Below, in pieces: positions 1-5,455 of a DNA stretch of 9,227 nucleotides. The translations under genes were made by a program, and so were the position numbers. The first letter of the stretch is position 1. Every line of letters begins with the position of its first letter. The notes under the pieces are model-generated. The model was not told the origin of the DNA and did no database searches. It was given only the letters and a program-made list of their open reading frames with translations. The DNA is from Chloroflexota bacterium (lineage in GTDB: Bacteria > Chloroflexota > Limnocylindria > Limnocylindrales > CSP1-4), in contig JAJYJR010000205.1 of the NCBI GenBank assembly GCA_021789355.1, positions 1-9,227 on the forward strand, read 5' to 3'.

Positions 1-60
1 GACTCCTACCGGATGAAGGAAGCAAGAACGAGAGCGGGTGGGCCATCGCCGAGGGCCTGA
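1..60 (+). CDS. istB: IS21-family IstB ATP-binding helper, C-terminal end (partial)
   Basis: Frame 1 is open from the window edge to a TGA at 58-60 and reads DSYRMKEARTRAGGPSPRA. A DSYRxKEAR-type ending is characteristic of the C-terminus of IstB, the AAA+ helper ATPase of IS21-family transposons. The multi-repeat IS end that follows directly (74-123) supports the call. Only 19 residues are visible, so whether the IS upstream is complete cannot be judged. It belongs to the host chromosome outside the integrated element. Confidence 0.7.
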   Translation, partial: DSYRMKEARTRAGGPSPRA

Positions 61-123
61 CGACGTCTCCGAGGTGGGGACTTCTCACGGCCAAGAGTGG
101 GGACTTTCACATGGCCATTGACA
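61..123. mobile_element. Right end of an IS21-family insertion sequence
   Basis: Two imperfect direct repeats, GTGGGGACTTCTCACGGCCA at 74-93 and a 21-base variant at 97-117, sit 23 bp apart just downstream of the istB stop. IS21-family termini typically carry such multiple transposase-binding repeats. The likely outer boundary is at about 123, after CATTGACA. The DUF1801 sequence starts immediately beyond, so the IS appears to have landed in that gene. The exact last base and any target duplication cannot be set without the other end. Confidence 0.6.
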
Positions 124-403
124 CCGCTCGATGGCCGAGCGACTCCACGCGATCGTCAAGGCCGCCGCGCCGGAGCTCTCACCGAGAACCTGGTATGGGA
201 GCCCCGCGTACTACCGGGACGGACAGCTCATCTGCTACTTCTGGGAGCGCGCACGGTTCAAGACCAGGTACGCCACGCTGGGCTTCAGCGACAAGGCCCA
301 CCTCGACGACGGCTCGCTGTGGCCGATCGTGTACGCGCTGACGGAGGTGACCCCTGCCGTAGAGGCAAGGATCACCGCGCTCGTGAAGAAGGCTGTGGGC
401 TGA
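124..403 (+). pseudogene. DUF1801 (YdhG/CyaY-like fold) protein, N-terminus removed by IS insertion
   Basis: From an ATG at 131 the frame encodes 90 residues with strong DUF1801 features: AERLHAIVKAAAPELSP near the start, a WYGSPAYYRDGQL segment, KTRYATLGFSDKAHLDDG, and a KKA-type ending at the TGA. Family members of this subtype are normally about 140 residues with a charged N-terminal extension, and that part is absent here. An in-frame TGA lies at 119-121 inside the IS21 end. The gene is therefore best read as truncated by the insertion. A product could still start at 131, but no convincing ribosome binding site precedes it. It is host DNA outside the satellite and was originally convergent with the tRNA-Lys gene. 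Confidence 0.7.
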
Positions 404-457
404 GGAAGGCCGGGAGCGGCCCGCGCGCGGCGGCGGCGGCGGCAGGTCCACTGACCT

Positions 458-510
458 GCTTGGAATGGTGAGCCGGGAGAGACTCGAACTCTCAACCCGC
501 GGTTTAAGAG
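458..510 (-). repeat. attL: attL: displaced 3' half of tRNA-Lys (53-bp direct repeat)
   Basis: This sequence is identical over 53 bp to 9119-9171. It covers the 3' half of the tRNA from the anticodon loop through T-arm, acceptor 3' strand and CCA, plus nine bases beyond. The bases flanking the match differ on both sides (t457/g9118 and t511/a9172), which fixes the repeat length. The sequence after 510 does not provide the 5' half of a tRNA, so this is a displaced fragment, not a second gene. It marks the left boundary of the integrated element. Confidence 0.95.
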
Positions 511-542
511 TGCTCGGCGGAGCGTCCGCAGGCGTCCGCCAG

Positions 543-575
543 CGTTCTATATCGTGCTCCCGGGCCGTTCTATAT
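543..575 (+). repeat. Paired CGTTCTATAT direct repeats in the left arm
   Basis: CGTTCTATAT occurs exactly at 543-552 and 566-575, spaced 23 bp, roughly two helical turns. A related copy, CGTTCTGTTCGTGC, lies at 9095-9108 in the right arm and resembles CGTTCTATATCGTGC at 543-557. Presence in both arms close to the att core suggests binding sites for a recombination directionality factor or another accessory protein. This is inference from position and repetition only. Confidence 0.4.
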
Positions 576-605
576 GGGGTCCGGCTCGGGGGTCCGTCCG
601 CCCCT

Positions 606-636
606 ATTGCTACCCGCGATGCTACCCGGTAGCAAA
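606..636 (+). repeat. Left-arm integrase-type sites (TTGCTACC cluster)
   Basis: TTGCTACC at 607-614 and ATGCTACC at 619-626 run in the same orientation 12 bp apart, and an inverted copy GGTAGCAA lies at 628-635. The same octamer occurs as two 11-bp-spaced pairs in the right arm (8910-8928 and 9039-9057) and so is concentrated at the two element ends. This is the pattern expected of arm-type binding sites for the N-terminal domain of a tyrosine integrase of the lambda/AP2-like type. Confidence 0.65.
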
Positions 637-643
637 TACGGAA

Positions 644-676
644 GGGCCCGGCTACCGAGGGGTGGCAGCCGGGCCT
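644..676 (-). terminator. Hairpin downstream of the operon
   Basis: GGCCCGGCT at 645-653 pairs perfectly with AGCCGGGCC at 667-675 around a 13-base loop, with a G-U pair extending it. It begins 14 bp past the stop of the last minus-strand gene. The tract after the stem on the minus strand (CTTCCGTATTTG) is only mildly T-rich, so this may be a weak intrinsic terminator or a transcript-end stabiliser. Confidence 0.5.
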
Positions 677-689
677 GGATGTGTGACGG

Positions 690-1187
690 TCAAACGGCGT
701 GTCCGATGATCTCCCTCACGCGCTCGCCCGTAACCGTCTCCGTGGCGAGCAGTTCCGCGGCCAGGGTGTCGATCCTGCCCCCGTAGCGGCTGGTGAGCCA
801 TCGGGCGAGGTGCCACAAGTCCGCCTGTCGCGCCGGGTCCGGGACGTACTCCCGGACTATCTCCCCGTCTGCCATTCCCTCCGCCCCGCGGCATCGCCGC
901 CAATCTCTCCCGTCTGCGGCGTGGCCGGCGAGTGCCACAATCGCCACCCGCTCCCTGCCTCGCGGATCGGTCCTCCGCGGCGCGTAGTGGCGGGTGAAAG
1001 GATCCAAGGTAAGGTGGTCGCCGCCACGCTCTAGACGGCCGTAAGCGTTGAGCGTGACGAACACGACACCGAGTCCGACCAGTTCAGACACGATGGCATG
1101 TGCGGCCTCGTGGCGCGCCTCCCGCCGCAGGAAGCCGGGGAAGCGGCCAGCGGACCGCCACCGTTCGTAGGGCCCTCCGTCGCTCAT
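690..1187 (-). CDS. Stand-alone M41 (FtsH-type) peptidase-domain protein
   Basis: The 165-residue product has RHEAAHAIV at residues 25-33, an HExxH zinc motif with H26, E27 and H30 in the exact context of FtsH-type M41 metallopeptidases. A downstream LAGHAAD (86-92) resembles the GGRAAE segment of that family. D123 in QADLWHLAR is a plausible third zinc ligand, and the tail AAELLATETVTGERVREII (143-161) matches the usual FtsH C-terminal helices. No AAA+ domain and no membrane segment are present, so it is a peptidase domain without its unfoldase. The ATG at 1187 is chosen because GGAGGA lies six bases upstream. An ATG at 1235 has its GGAGG only one base away. It is the last gene of the element. 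The function is probably proteolysis of, or zinc-dependent binding to, a host or helper protein, but the target is unknown. Confidence 0.75.
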   Translation of the reverse strand: MSDGGPYERWRSAGRFPGFLRREARHEAAHAIVSELVGLGVVFVTLNAYGRLERGGDHLTLDPFTRHYAPRRTDPRGRERVAIVALAGHAADGRDWRRCRGAEGMADGEIVREYVPDPARQADLWHLARWLTSRYGGRIDTLAAELLATETVTGERVREIIGHAV

Positions 1188-1268
1188 GTTCCGTCCTCCG
1201 TTATCCGTGACGCGAGCGTGTAGGTAGTCTCTCATGCCTCCGTGGGCGAGTTCGCGTTCCTGATGGCC

Positions 1269-1283
1269 CCACGGCGCCCGTGG
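1269..1283 (-). other. Short GC hairpin between the last two genes
   Basis: CCACGG (1269-1274) and CCGTGG (1278-1283) form a six-base-pair stem with a CGC loop, directly downstream of the TAG of the 148-aa gene. No T-tract follows, so it is more likely an RNA-processing or attenuation structure than a full terminator. The remainder of the 102-bp gap (1188-1289) holds only the ribosome binding site of the M41-like gene. Confidence 0.25.
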
Positions 1284-1289
1284 TGGCGC

Positions 1290-1736
1290 CTAGCGGGTCG
1301 GCAGGGATACCCCCGCGACTGCGCCATCGTCCGGCCCGCCGAGCCGGCCGTCCGCCACTTGCTCCCGTATCCGGCGCAGAGCCTGCCTCCGTCCGGCCGC
1401 GAGACGCCGCAGCTCGGCGCGACGCTCACACAGCGTGAACGCGGCCAGCTTACGGTCGCCGACCCGGAGGGCTTCGGCGTCGCGGGCTTCCTCAAGGCGT
1501 TCGGCGAACGCCCGCCAGTCCTCCAGCGGCACGTCCGGGTCGTGCTCCAGCCGGATCGCGACGGGGAAGAGCCTCTGTACCACCCAGATGCCATGCCGGC
1601 CGCCGGGTAGTTCCCACCAAGGACCCCAGCGCCAGGCAGTCGAGATGTCCTGCTTGGGGTTGGCCCGCACGATCTCCGGCGAGATCTTCGGGTCGTCCTT
1701 GGTGCCGATGATGGGCGGGGTCGTCCTCCCGGTCAT
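1290..1736 (-). CDS. 148-aa protein of unknown function
   Basis: I do not recognise a family. The N-terminal third is rich in tryptophan (W35, W37, W40, W41, W51) around WELPGGRHGIWVVQ. It is followed by a long charged Arg/Glu/Ala-rich stretch (about 70-130) that should be helical. One cysteine is present and no signal peptide or membrane segment. The ATG at 1736 is chosen because GGGAGG lies a few bases upstream and because the start overlaps the previous stop as ATGA (1733-1736). The open frame continues much further upstream, but that part is antisense-like and arginine/proline-biased and overlaps better-supported genes. It may be a small structural or helper-interference protein, which is only a guess from its position downstream of the small terminase. 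Confidence 0.7.
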   Translation of the reverse strand: MTGRTTPPIIGTKDDPKISPEIVRANPKQDISTAWRWGPWWELPGGRHGIWVVQRLFPVAIRLEHDPDVPLEDWRAFAERLEEARDAEALRVGDRKLAAFTLCERRAELRRLAAGRRQALRRIREQVADGRLGGPDDGAVAGVSLPTR

Positions 1737-1960
1737 GATTGCCTCCCTTCCGCCCACTGCGGGCGGCTCGGTGTGGTCGATCCCGGTGCGGGGACCAGCG
1801 CGGCGAACCCGCGCAAGTGCTCCACGCTCGTGAACATCCTCGCCGCGTCGCGGATGCTCGGGCAGCCGGTCGGCGGCTCGCCCGCGAACAGTTCCGCACA
1901 CGCCGGACAGGACGGGCTCGGGGTGTGCGGTCCGATGATGGCCTCGGGATCGCCGCTCAC
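1733..1960 (-). CDS. 75-aa cysteine-motif protein, GTG start
   Basis: This is a small protein of unknown function with CPAC at 18-21 and a further cysteine at 33, so a zinc knuckle is possible. The remainder is proline/alanine-rich. The start is GTG at 1960, overlapping the preceding TGA as GTGA (1957-1960), and the stop overlaps the following ATG as ATGA (1733-1736). Coupling on both sides is the main support for it being real. No family can be named. Confidence 0.6.
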   Translation of the reverse strand: MSGDPEAIIGPHTPSPSCPACAELFAGEPPTGCPSIRDAARMFTSVEHLRGFAALVPAPGSTTPSRPQWAEGRQS

Positions 1961-2217
1961 GCCAGCACCGCGGCGGCGTGGTGGTCGAACACTGGGCGGA
2001 CCGGCGCAGCGATGGCGAGGATGGCCCACGTCGGCACCGTGGCGAGGGCGCGACCCTCGGATGCGATGGCGATTTCGACCGCCCGCATGAGGCGCGTGCT
2101 TCCGAGGTAGTAGACGGGCTCGCCGCTCGCCAGGTCAACGCCACGGCCGACCGCCACGGCGCCGAAGTAGTCCACGGCGGACGTGGCGATGGTGTGCAGC
2201 TCTTCGGGTTGGTACAT
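1957..2217 (-). CDS. 86-aa protein of unknown function
   Basis: The ATG at 2217 is preceded by GGGAGG at a good distance, which decides the start over an open frame that extends to 2508. The product begins MYQPEELHTIATSAVDYFGA. It contains a short VYYLGSTRLMRAVEIAIASEG segment, then a mildly hydrophobic VPTWAILAIAAPV stretch (61-73) that is too short and too late to be a clear membrane helix. It is the first gene after the 323-bp leader, and so is probably the start of a second transcription or translation block that ends with the M41-like gene. No known family is recognised. Confidence 0.65.
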   Translation of the reverse strand: MYQPEELHTIATSAVDYFGAVAVGRGVDLASGEPVYYLGSTRLMRAVEIAIASEGRALATVPTWAILAIAAPVRPVFDHHAAAVLA

Positions 2218-2540
2218 CGGGTCCCTCCCGGACCCGACGCGCACGGGCGGTAGACTCGCGGGTGCGTACCGGGTCCGTCTGACAGCGTGTCCGGTGTGCG
2301 TCTGGGCGGTGGACGTTGCTGCGTCTGCCGCCCGCTCCCTCTTCGGCTTCCTCCCCGGCTCCCCTCCCTGAATCGGAGCACCCGCGTCAGGTGCCGCTAG
2401 ACACGCTGCCACGGGTGCATGAGTGATCGTATTCGATGCCGCTAGCGGTCGGCTCCCAGAGCATACGCGCCGGATGCAAGGGTTGCCGGGGTCGGTGGCC
2501 CAGCGCATCGGCCCCGGCGGGGGGATGCTCTAGCCGGCGG
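2218..2540 (-). promoter_or_regulatory. Leader/regulatory region with CCGCTAGCGG palindrome
   Basis: This is the longest gene-free stretch of the element. It holds a perfect ten-base palindrome CCGCTAGCGG (2439-2448) and a matching half-site GCCGCTAG at 2393-2400. On the minus strand it also holds a purine-rich, G-run-rich tract (about 2331-2370) shortly upstream of the next ribosome binding site. I see no convincing -35/-10 pair, although promoters in GC-rich bacteria can be hard to see. Open frames cross it, but their composition and lack of ribosome binding sites do not support coding. It may be an operator-controlled promoter for the last four genes, or a packaging or RNA element. Confidence 0.4.
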
Positions 2541-3386
2541 TCAACGGCTGCCCACCCGGGCCACGGCACCCGGCAGCCGGCCGGACGCCATCTTGATCCA
2601 TGCGTCGGCCGCCTGCCCCTGCTCTTCGGCGCTGGGGCACCAGCCGGAACCCTCGTCAGCCAGCCAGTAGAGCCGGGGCAGCTCGTCCCGGGGTCCGGCG
2701 GGCACGATGTCCGCGCTCGTGGTGGGGATGCCCTTGAACGTCGGGGCGACGGGAGTCTCCAGGAAGAGGCCCCGACCGTCCCGGCTGGGGATTCGCCCGC
2801 GGAGACAGCGCTGCGCGTCACGGATCATCCGGTGGCGGGTGAGGATGGCTTGCAGGCGCCGATACGCGGCCACCCGCGCGGCGGGGGCGTCGAGTGCTGC
2901 CTCGGCCGTCTGGGGCACATCCTCGGGCAGCTCCCGCACGGCCGCGTAGGTCTCGGTCAGTGCCTCGCGCAGGACCGGGAGGATGGTGGCCTCGGAGACG
3001 AGCGAGTCGAGCCACCGCTCGGTTTCATCGGCGCCGGCGTCGAGGGCCGCCCGGCGCAACTCGAGCTCGTGGGCGATCCCCTCGGCCTCGATGATGGGTT
3101 TCGTGAGGTCCGGGATGGTGGTCGGATCGCCGTCGAGGATCATCCGGCGGGCCGCTGCCCGGCCGACGGGGTCGGCGGCGTGGTCGAGCCAACCTCGCGG
3201 GAACCGTTCGGCGATGGCCGCACTCACGGAGCGCTGCGCCGCGTGGAGCCGGTTGTACGCGACGATGGCGCGGACCACGCTCTGAGGCAGGGCGTAGGCA
3301 CCGGCGAGCGCTCCCTCGATGATGGGGGACCACTTGGCGCCGAACGTTCCGGGCTGGATCGGCTCCAGGGCGTAGGTGTCGGTCAC
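2541..3386 (-). CDS. 281-aa protein of unknown function (largest uncharacterised gene)
   Basis: This is the largest gene between the small terminase and the left end. It is acidic to neutral, mostly alpha-helical by composition, with long Ala/Arg/Glu-rich segments and a Pro/Gly-rich C-terminal third around DELPRLYWLADEGSGW. It has no signal peptide, membrane segment or recognisable enzyme motif. I chose a GTG at 3386: it overlaps the preceding TGA as GTGA (3383-3386) and has GGAAGGA about eight bases upstream. The ATG at 3395 has that same purine run directly abutting it, which is too close. The position is that of a phage structural or morphogenesis gene, but no portal, capsid or scaffold signature is visible. 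In satellites this slot can hold capsid-remodelling or helper-interference genes, which is inference from layout alone. Confidence 0.75.
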   Translation of the reverse strand: MTDTYALEPIQPGTFGAKWSPIIEGALAGAYALPQSVVRAIVAYNRLHAAQRSVSAAIAERFPRGWLDHAADPVGRAAARRMILDGDPTTIPDLTKPIIEAEGIAHELELRRAALDAGADETERWLDSLVSEATILPVLREALTETYAAVRELPEDVPQTAEAALDAPAARVAAYRRLQAILTRHRMIRDAQRCLRGRIPSRDGRGLFLETPVAPTFKGIPTTSADIVPAGPRDELPRLYWLADEGSGWCPSAEEQGQAADAWIKMASGRLPGAVARVGSR

Positions 3387-3769
3387 TTGATCCATCCTTC
3401 CTGCCGCATCTTGGCGCGGATCGCGTCACGGGCGGCTTTCTGGGCGGGGGTAGGCACGGCGGGGCCCGAAGTGGGCGTGCCGTTCTCGTCAATGACGCGC
3501 CCGCGTCGGGCGGCCTCTGTAATCGCATCCTTGTTGGCCGCGAAGAAGGCGGGGTCACGCAGTTGCTGGCGGCTGAACGTTGGCCCGAGCCGTTCCAACT
3601 CTGCGGCGTCGGCGGCCTCGCGGTCGAGCTTCGTCTGCGCGTAGCCGGCTCCGGACAGCCGGGCGTACTCGTCCCTGTCAGTGACGCGGGCTTGCAGGTC
3701 GGCGACGCGATCGCGCAGTGCCTTCACCTCGTCTAGCGCCCGCTGGTAGGCGCCGTCGTCATCCGTCAT
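3383..3769 (-). CDS. 128-aa coiled-coil protein of unknown function
   Basis: Residues 5-62 form a likely coiled coil (ALDEVKALRDRVADLQARV and onward). A helical segment DPAFFAANKDAITEAARRGRVI (72-93) follows, then a Pro/Thr linker, and a basic tail ending KMRQEGWIK. The ATG overlaps the previous stop as ATGA (3766-3769). The layout of coiled coil, linker and basic C-terminal tail is reminiscent of small phage scaffolding or assembly proteins, but I cannot identify a family. It shares an EYAR-encoding 13-bp DNA repeat with the upstream gene. No catalytic motif is visible. Confidence 0.7.
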   Translation of the reverse strand: MTDDDGAYQRALDEVKALRDRVADLQARVTDRDEYARLSGAGYAQTKLDREAADAAELERLGPTFSRQQLRDPAFFAANKDAITEAARRGRVIDENGTPTSGPAVPTPAQKAARDAIRAKMRQEGWIK

Positions 3770-3920
3770 CGTCGTGCCTCGGCTTCCTCGGCCTGCCGTC
3801 GCCGCCGTGCGCCGTCCGGGTTGTAGGGCGCCAGGGCGGGCTGTCCGTGCTCTGCCGCATAGGCGGCCAACCGGGCGTACTCGTGCGCCTCCGCCCAGTC
3901 GGACTCTCGGGCGTACTCGT
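3660..3920 (-). repeat. Three copies of a 13-bp repeat ACGAGTACGCCCG
   Basis: On the plus strand CGGGCGTACTCGT occurs at 3660-3672, 3872-3884 and 3908-3920. It falls in two adjacent genes, each time encoding EYAR. The two copies in one gene are 36 bp apart. Either the two short proteins share a duplicated peptide motif, or the DNA repeat is a recognition site near the small terminase. The sequence does not distinguish these. Confidence 0.45.
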
Positions 3921-4065
3921 TGTCGCTCATCGTGAGGGCGCCAGGGCGCAACCCCGTGCGCCGGTATCGCTCGGCATGGACACGGGCGACGCGCGCCATG
4001 TCCTCCTTCGTGTCCGTCCCTCGCGGGGTGTCATCTGGCCGTGGTCGGATCGGTGCCACTGTCAT
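3766..4065 (-). CDS. 99-aa protein of unknown function
   Basis: This is a small charged protein with a basic, proline-containing N-terminus, two NEYAR/HEYAR peptides in the middle (about residues 49 and 61) and a very basic, Arg/Glu-rich tail. The ATG at 4065 overlaps the small-terminase stop as ATGA (4062-4065). An AAGGAG run directly abuts it, so re-initiation after the terminase gene is likely. An internal ATG at residue 46 (MSDNEYAR) is an alternative start. No family is recognised. Its place directly after terS is where a large terminase would sit in a phage, and this product is far too short to be one. Confidence 0.65.
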   Translation of the reverse strand: MTVAPIRPRPDDTPRGTDTKEDMARVARVHAERYRRTGLRPGALTMSDNEYARESDWAEAHEYARLAAYAAEHGQPALAPYNPDGARRRRQAEEAEARR

Positions 4066-4400
4066 CTCCTTCCGTGAACGTTGAGCGGATTGGTGCGCGG
4101 GGTACTGGGCGCCTCGGGCAAGTCATCTAGCCCCAGTTGGCGCCATGCGTGCAGCATGGCCGTGCGGCTGTCGCGTTCGACCGCGATGGCCGGGTGTGCC
4201 TTCGACCCGCCATACCGATCGGGTTGATAGGCGCCGTCGCGCTCGATCGCCTCGCGGGCCTGCGTCATTCTGTCGCGTGCCTCAAGTGCGGCGAGCAGGA
4301 TCGTCTCGTGTCGCGGTTCCAACTCGAACCGATCCACCACGGATCTGAAGAGCGCGCGACTCTCGGGCGTCAGGTGTCGCGGCGCGCTGGGGCGAGTCAT
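4062..4400 (-). CDS. terS: Phage terminase small subunit, P27 family
   Basis: The 112-residue protein follows the P27-type small terminase pattern. There is an N-terminal PRHLTPESRALFRSVVDRF segment, then a helical ETILLAALEARDRMTQAREAIERDG (32-56). The family hallmark KAHPAIAVERDSRTAMLHAW is at 67-86, followed by RQLGL. Small terminases recognise the phage pac/cos site and recruit the large subunit to start DNA packaging. No large terminase follows it, so in this element it would have to partner with the large subunit of a helper phage, as in PICI satellites. It overlaps both neighbours by four bases (4397-4400 and 4062-4065). The length is slightly short for the family but all the core is present. 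Confidence 0.85.
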   Translation of the reverse strand: MTRPSAPRHLTPESRALFRSVVDRFELEPRHETILLAALEARDRMTQAREAIERDGAYQPDRYGGSKAHPAIAVERDSRTAMLHAWRQLGLDDLPEAPSTPRTNPLNVHGRR

Positions 4401-4630
4401 GAGCCCCCCACCCCCCCGGGGACCAACCGGGAAACGGACTCCCCCCAGTCACCCGCCGGCAATCTTGTCGGGGGTCGGGCATTCGGATTTCGACCGTCTG
4501 AGGTCGCCCGCTGGGCGCTCGGCGGGACCATTCCGGCCCTCTGACCATTTCGGGCAAACCCGGCCGTGCGTGTGTTCGACTGGGCCGGGGTAACGGGGGC
4601 CACGTCTGGCACCGGTGGTAGGCCGGTCAT
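4397..4630 (-). CDS. 77-aa proline-rich protein between HNH and terS
   Basis: The start at 4630 overlaps the HNH stop as ATGA and its own stop overlaps the terS start as ATGA, so it is embedded in a coupled operon. The product (beginning MTGLPPVPDVAPVTPAQS) is rich in Pro, Arg, Gly and Ser, with no predicted fold or motif, and is probably disordered. The DNA contains C-runs and GC-rich stretches, so part of its purpose may be at DNA level, for example a packaging-site region. That is speculation. No homologous family is recognised. If not translated, the four-base overlaps at both ends would be a notable coincidence. Confidence 0.55.
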   Translation of the reverse strand: MTGLPPVPDVAPVTPAQSNTRTAGFARNGQRAGMVPPSAQRATSDGRNPNARPPTRLPAGDWGESVSRLVPGGVGGS

Positions 4631-4950
4631 GCCGCACCCTTCGCCACGTTGTGCCGCTTGCAGCGCATCTGCCAGTTGCTCTCGTCCAGTGGAGCAGCGC
4701 CAGCGGCGAGGGGTACGACGTGGTCGACTTCTAGCGGTTCTAGGGTGAGGTGCGGCGGGTCCTGTCCCCATCCCATGCACAGTGGGCCGTGGTCCTGCAT
4801 CCAGCGGCGACGGAAGCGGGCGCGTGCCTTGCGGTAGGCGGGGGTGTCGTATGCCGGGTTGTGTCGCTCGCGCTCTGCAACACGCGCATGGTCCGGGCAC
4901 CGCGTCCCCTGTGTCGGCGTGCCGCAGGTGAGGCATGGGCGGGAGGTCAT
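4627..4950 (-). CDS. HNH endonuclease (packaging-associated)
   Basis: The 107-residue protein has a cysteine pair CLTC at 6-9 near the N-terminus and a basic middle region. The C-terminal HNH core is LEVDHVVPLAAGA (73-85, D76 and H77), followed by N92 in ESNWQMRCKRHN with C97 and H100. This matches small phage HNH nucleases that sit beside terminase genes. In cos-type phages and cos satellites the HNH protein is known to stimulate terminase cleavage at cos. Its neighbour two genes downstream is the P27-type terS, which supports a packaging role over a homing endonuclease. The start overlaps the previous stop as ATGA (4947-4950). Confidence 0.85.
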   Translation of the reverse strand: MTSRPCLTCGTPTQGTRCPDHARVAERERHNPAYDTPAYRKARARFRRRWMQDHGPLCMGWGQDPPHLTLEPLEVDHVVPLAAGAAPLDESNWQMRCKRHNVAKGAA

Positions 4951-5303
4951 GCCGCGTCCCTGTCCTCTCGCGTCCGCCAGACGCGCGAGTCAGCCTCGTG
5001 GGAAACGAGACGACCGTTCCGCCAGGGCAAGTCGAGCGGATGCGGTTCAGTGGGGGTCACGGTCACGGCATGAGGCGCGGCGCGGCCGCCCATCGTGCGC
5101 GCGAGGGCGCGTCGATCTTGGGCGGTCGGAAGATCGAGGGGGGCGATGCGCTCGACCGCGCGGCTCTGGGCGCCGGCTGACCAGCACTTGCCGCCGTGGG
5201 CCGTGGTCGGGTGGAGGAATGTCCGCTGGTGCAACCCGCCCACCTCGACGCAGATGAGCAGGGGTCGGTCCGAGCCACCGCAGACGCGACAGCGGGGGGT
5301 CAT
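4947..5303 (-). CDS. 118-aa putative zinc-binding protein
   Basis: The N-terminal CRVCGG (C5, C8), with histidines near 31 and 36 and C40 in HGGKCW, could bind one zinc ion. The remainder lacks a recognisable domain. The ATG at 5303 is chosen because GGAAAGGA lies about eight bases upstream. The frame stays open to 5522, but that upstream part runs through the repeat-rich origin candidate and overlaps repA. It is the first gene after the origin region and is coupled to the HNH gene by ATGA. A role in replication control, transcription regulation or packaging is possible, but nothing in the sequence decides. Confidence 0.7.
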   Translation of the reverse strand: MTPRCRVCGGSDRPLLICVEVGGLHQRTFLHPTTAHGGKCWSAGAQSRAVERIAPLDLPTAQDRRALARTMGGRAAPHAVTVTPTEPHPLDLPWRNGRLVSHEADSRVWRTREDRDAA

Positions 5304-5332
5304 GGTCGGGGTCCTTTCCGGGGACGAAAGTC

Positions 5333-5455
5333 GTTCAATCGGGATTGCACAGTCGTGCAGTGAACCGTTCACTGTGCAATACCCCCTTATAGGGGGGGTG
5401 ATTGCACAGTTGAACTGAACGTTCACCGGGACCGGGGGAACGGTCATTGCACGGT
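5333..5455. other. ori: Putative replication origin with inverted repeats and AT-containing hairpin
   Basis: ATTGCACAGT occurs at 5344-5353 and 5401-5410, inverted as ACTGTGCAAT at 5371-5380, with a one-mismatch copy ATTGCACGGT at 5446-5455 inside the end of repA. The inverted pair 5371-5380/5401-5410 flanks a CCCCCT-TAT-AGGGGG hairpin (5382-5396). Additional GTTCA/TGAAC palindromes are present: CAGTGAAC-C-GTTCACTG at 5358-5374 and TGAACGTTCA at 5416-5425. Repeats of this kind flanking a melting-prone centre, immediately downstream of a RepA-like helicase gene, match origins of plasmids and PICI satellites. An operator for the downstream genes is the alternative. Confidence 0.65.

Noticed and set aside
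458..510. A second tRNA-Lys gene at the left
   Set aside because: The sequence beyond 510 does not form the 5' half of a tRNA, so this is the displaced 3' half created by integration.
1290..2381. A single 363-residue protein on the minus strand
   Set aside because: Only the last 148 residues look like protein. The N-terminal part is low complexity and overlaps two coupled genes, and a good ribosome binding site precedes the ATG at 1736.
2436..3644. 402-codon open frame on the plus strand
   Set aside because: It is antisense to the 281-aa and 128-aa genes, lacks a recognisable family, and has the Gly/Arg-rich look of a GC-rich shadow frame.
4627..4950. HNH protein as a homing endonuclease
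   Set aside because: It is embedded in a coupled operon near terS with no intron or intein, so a packaging role is more likely.
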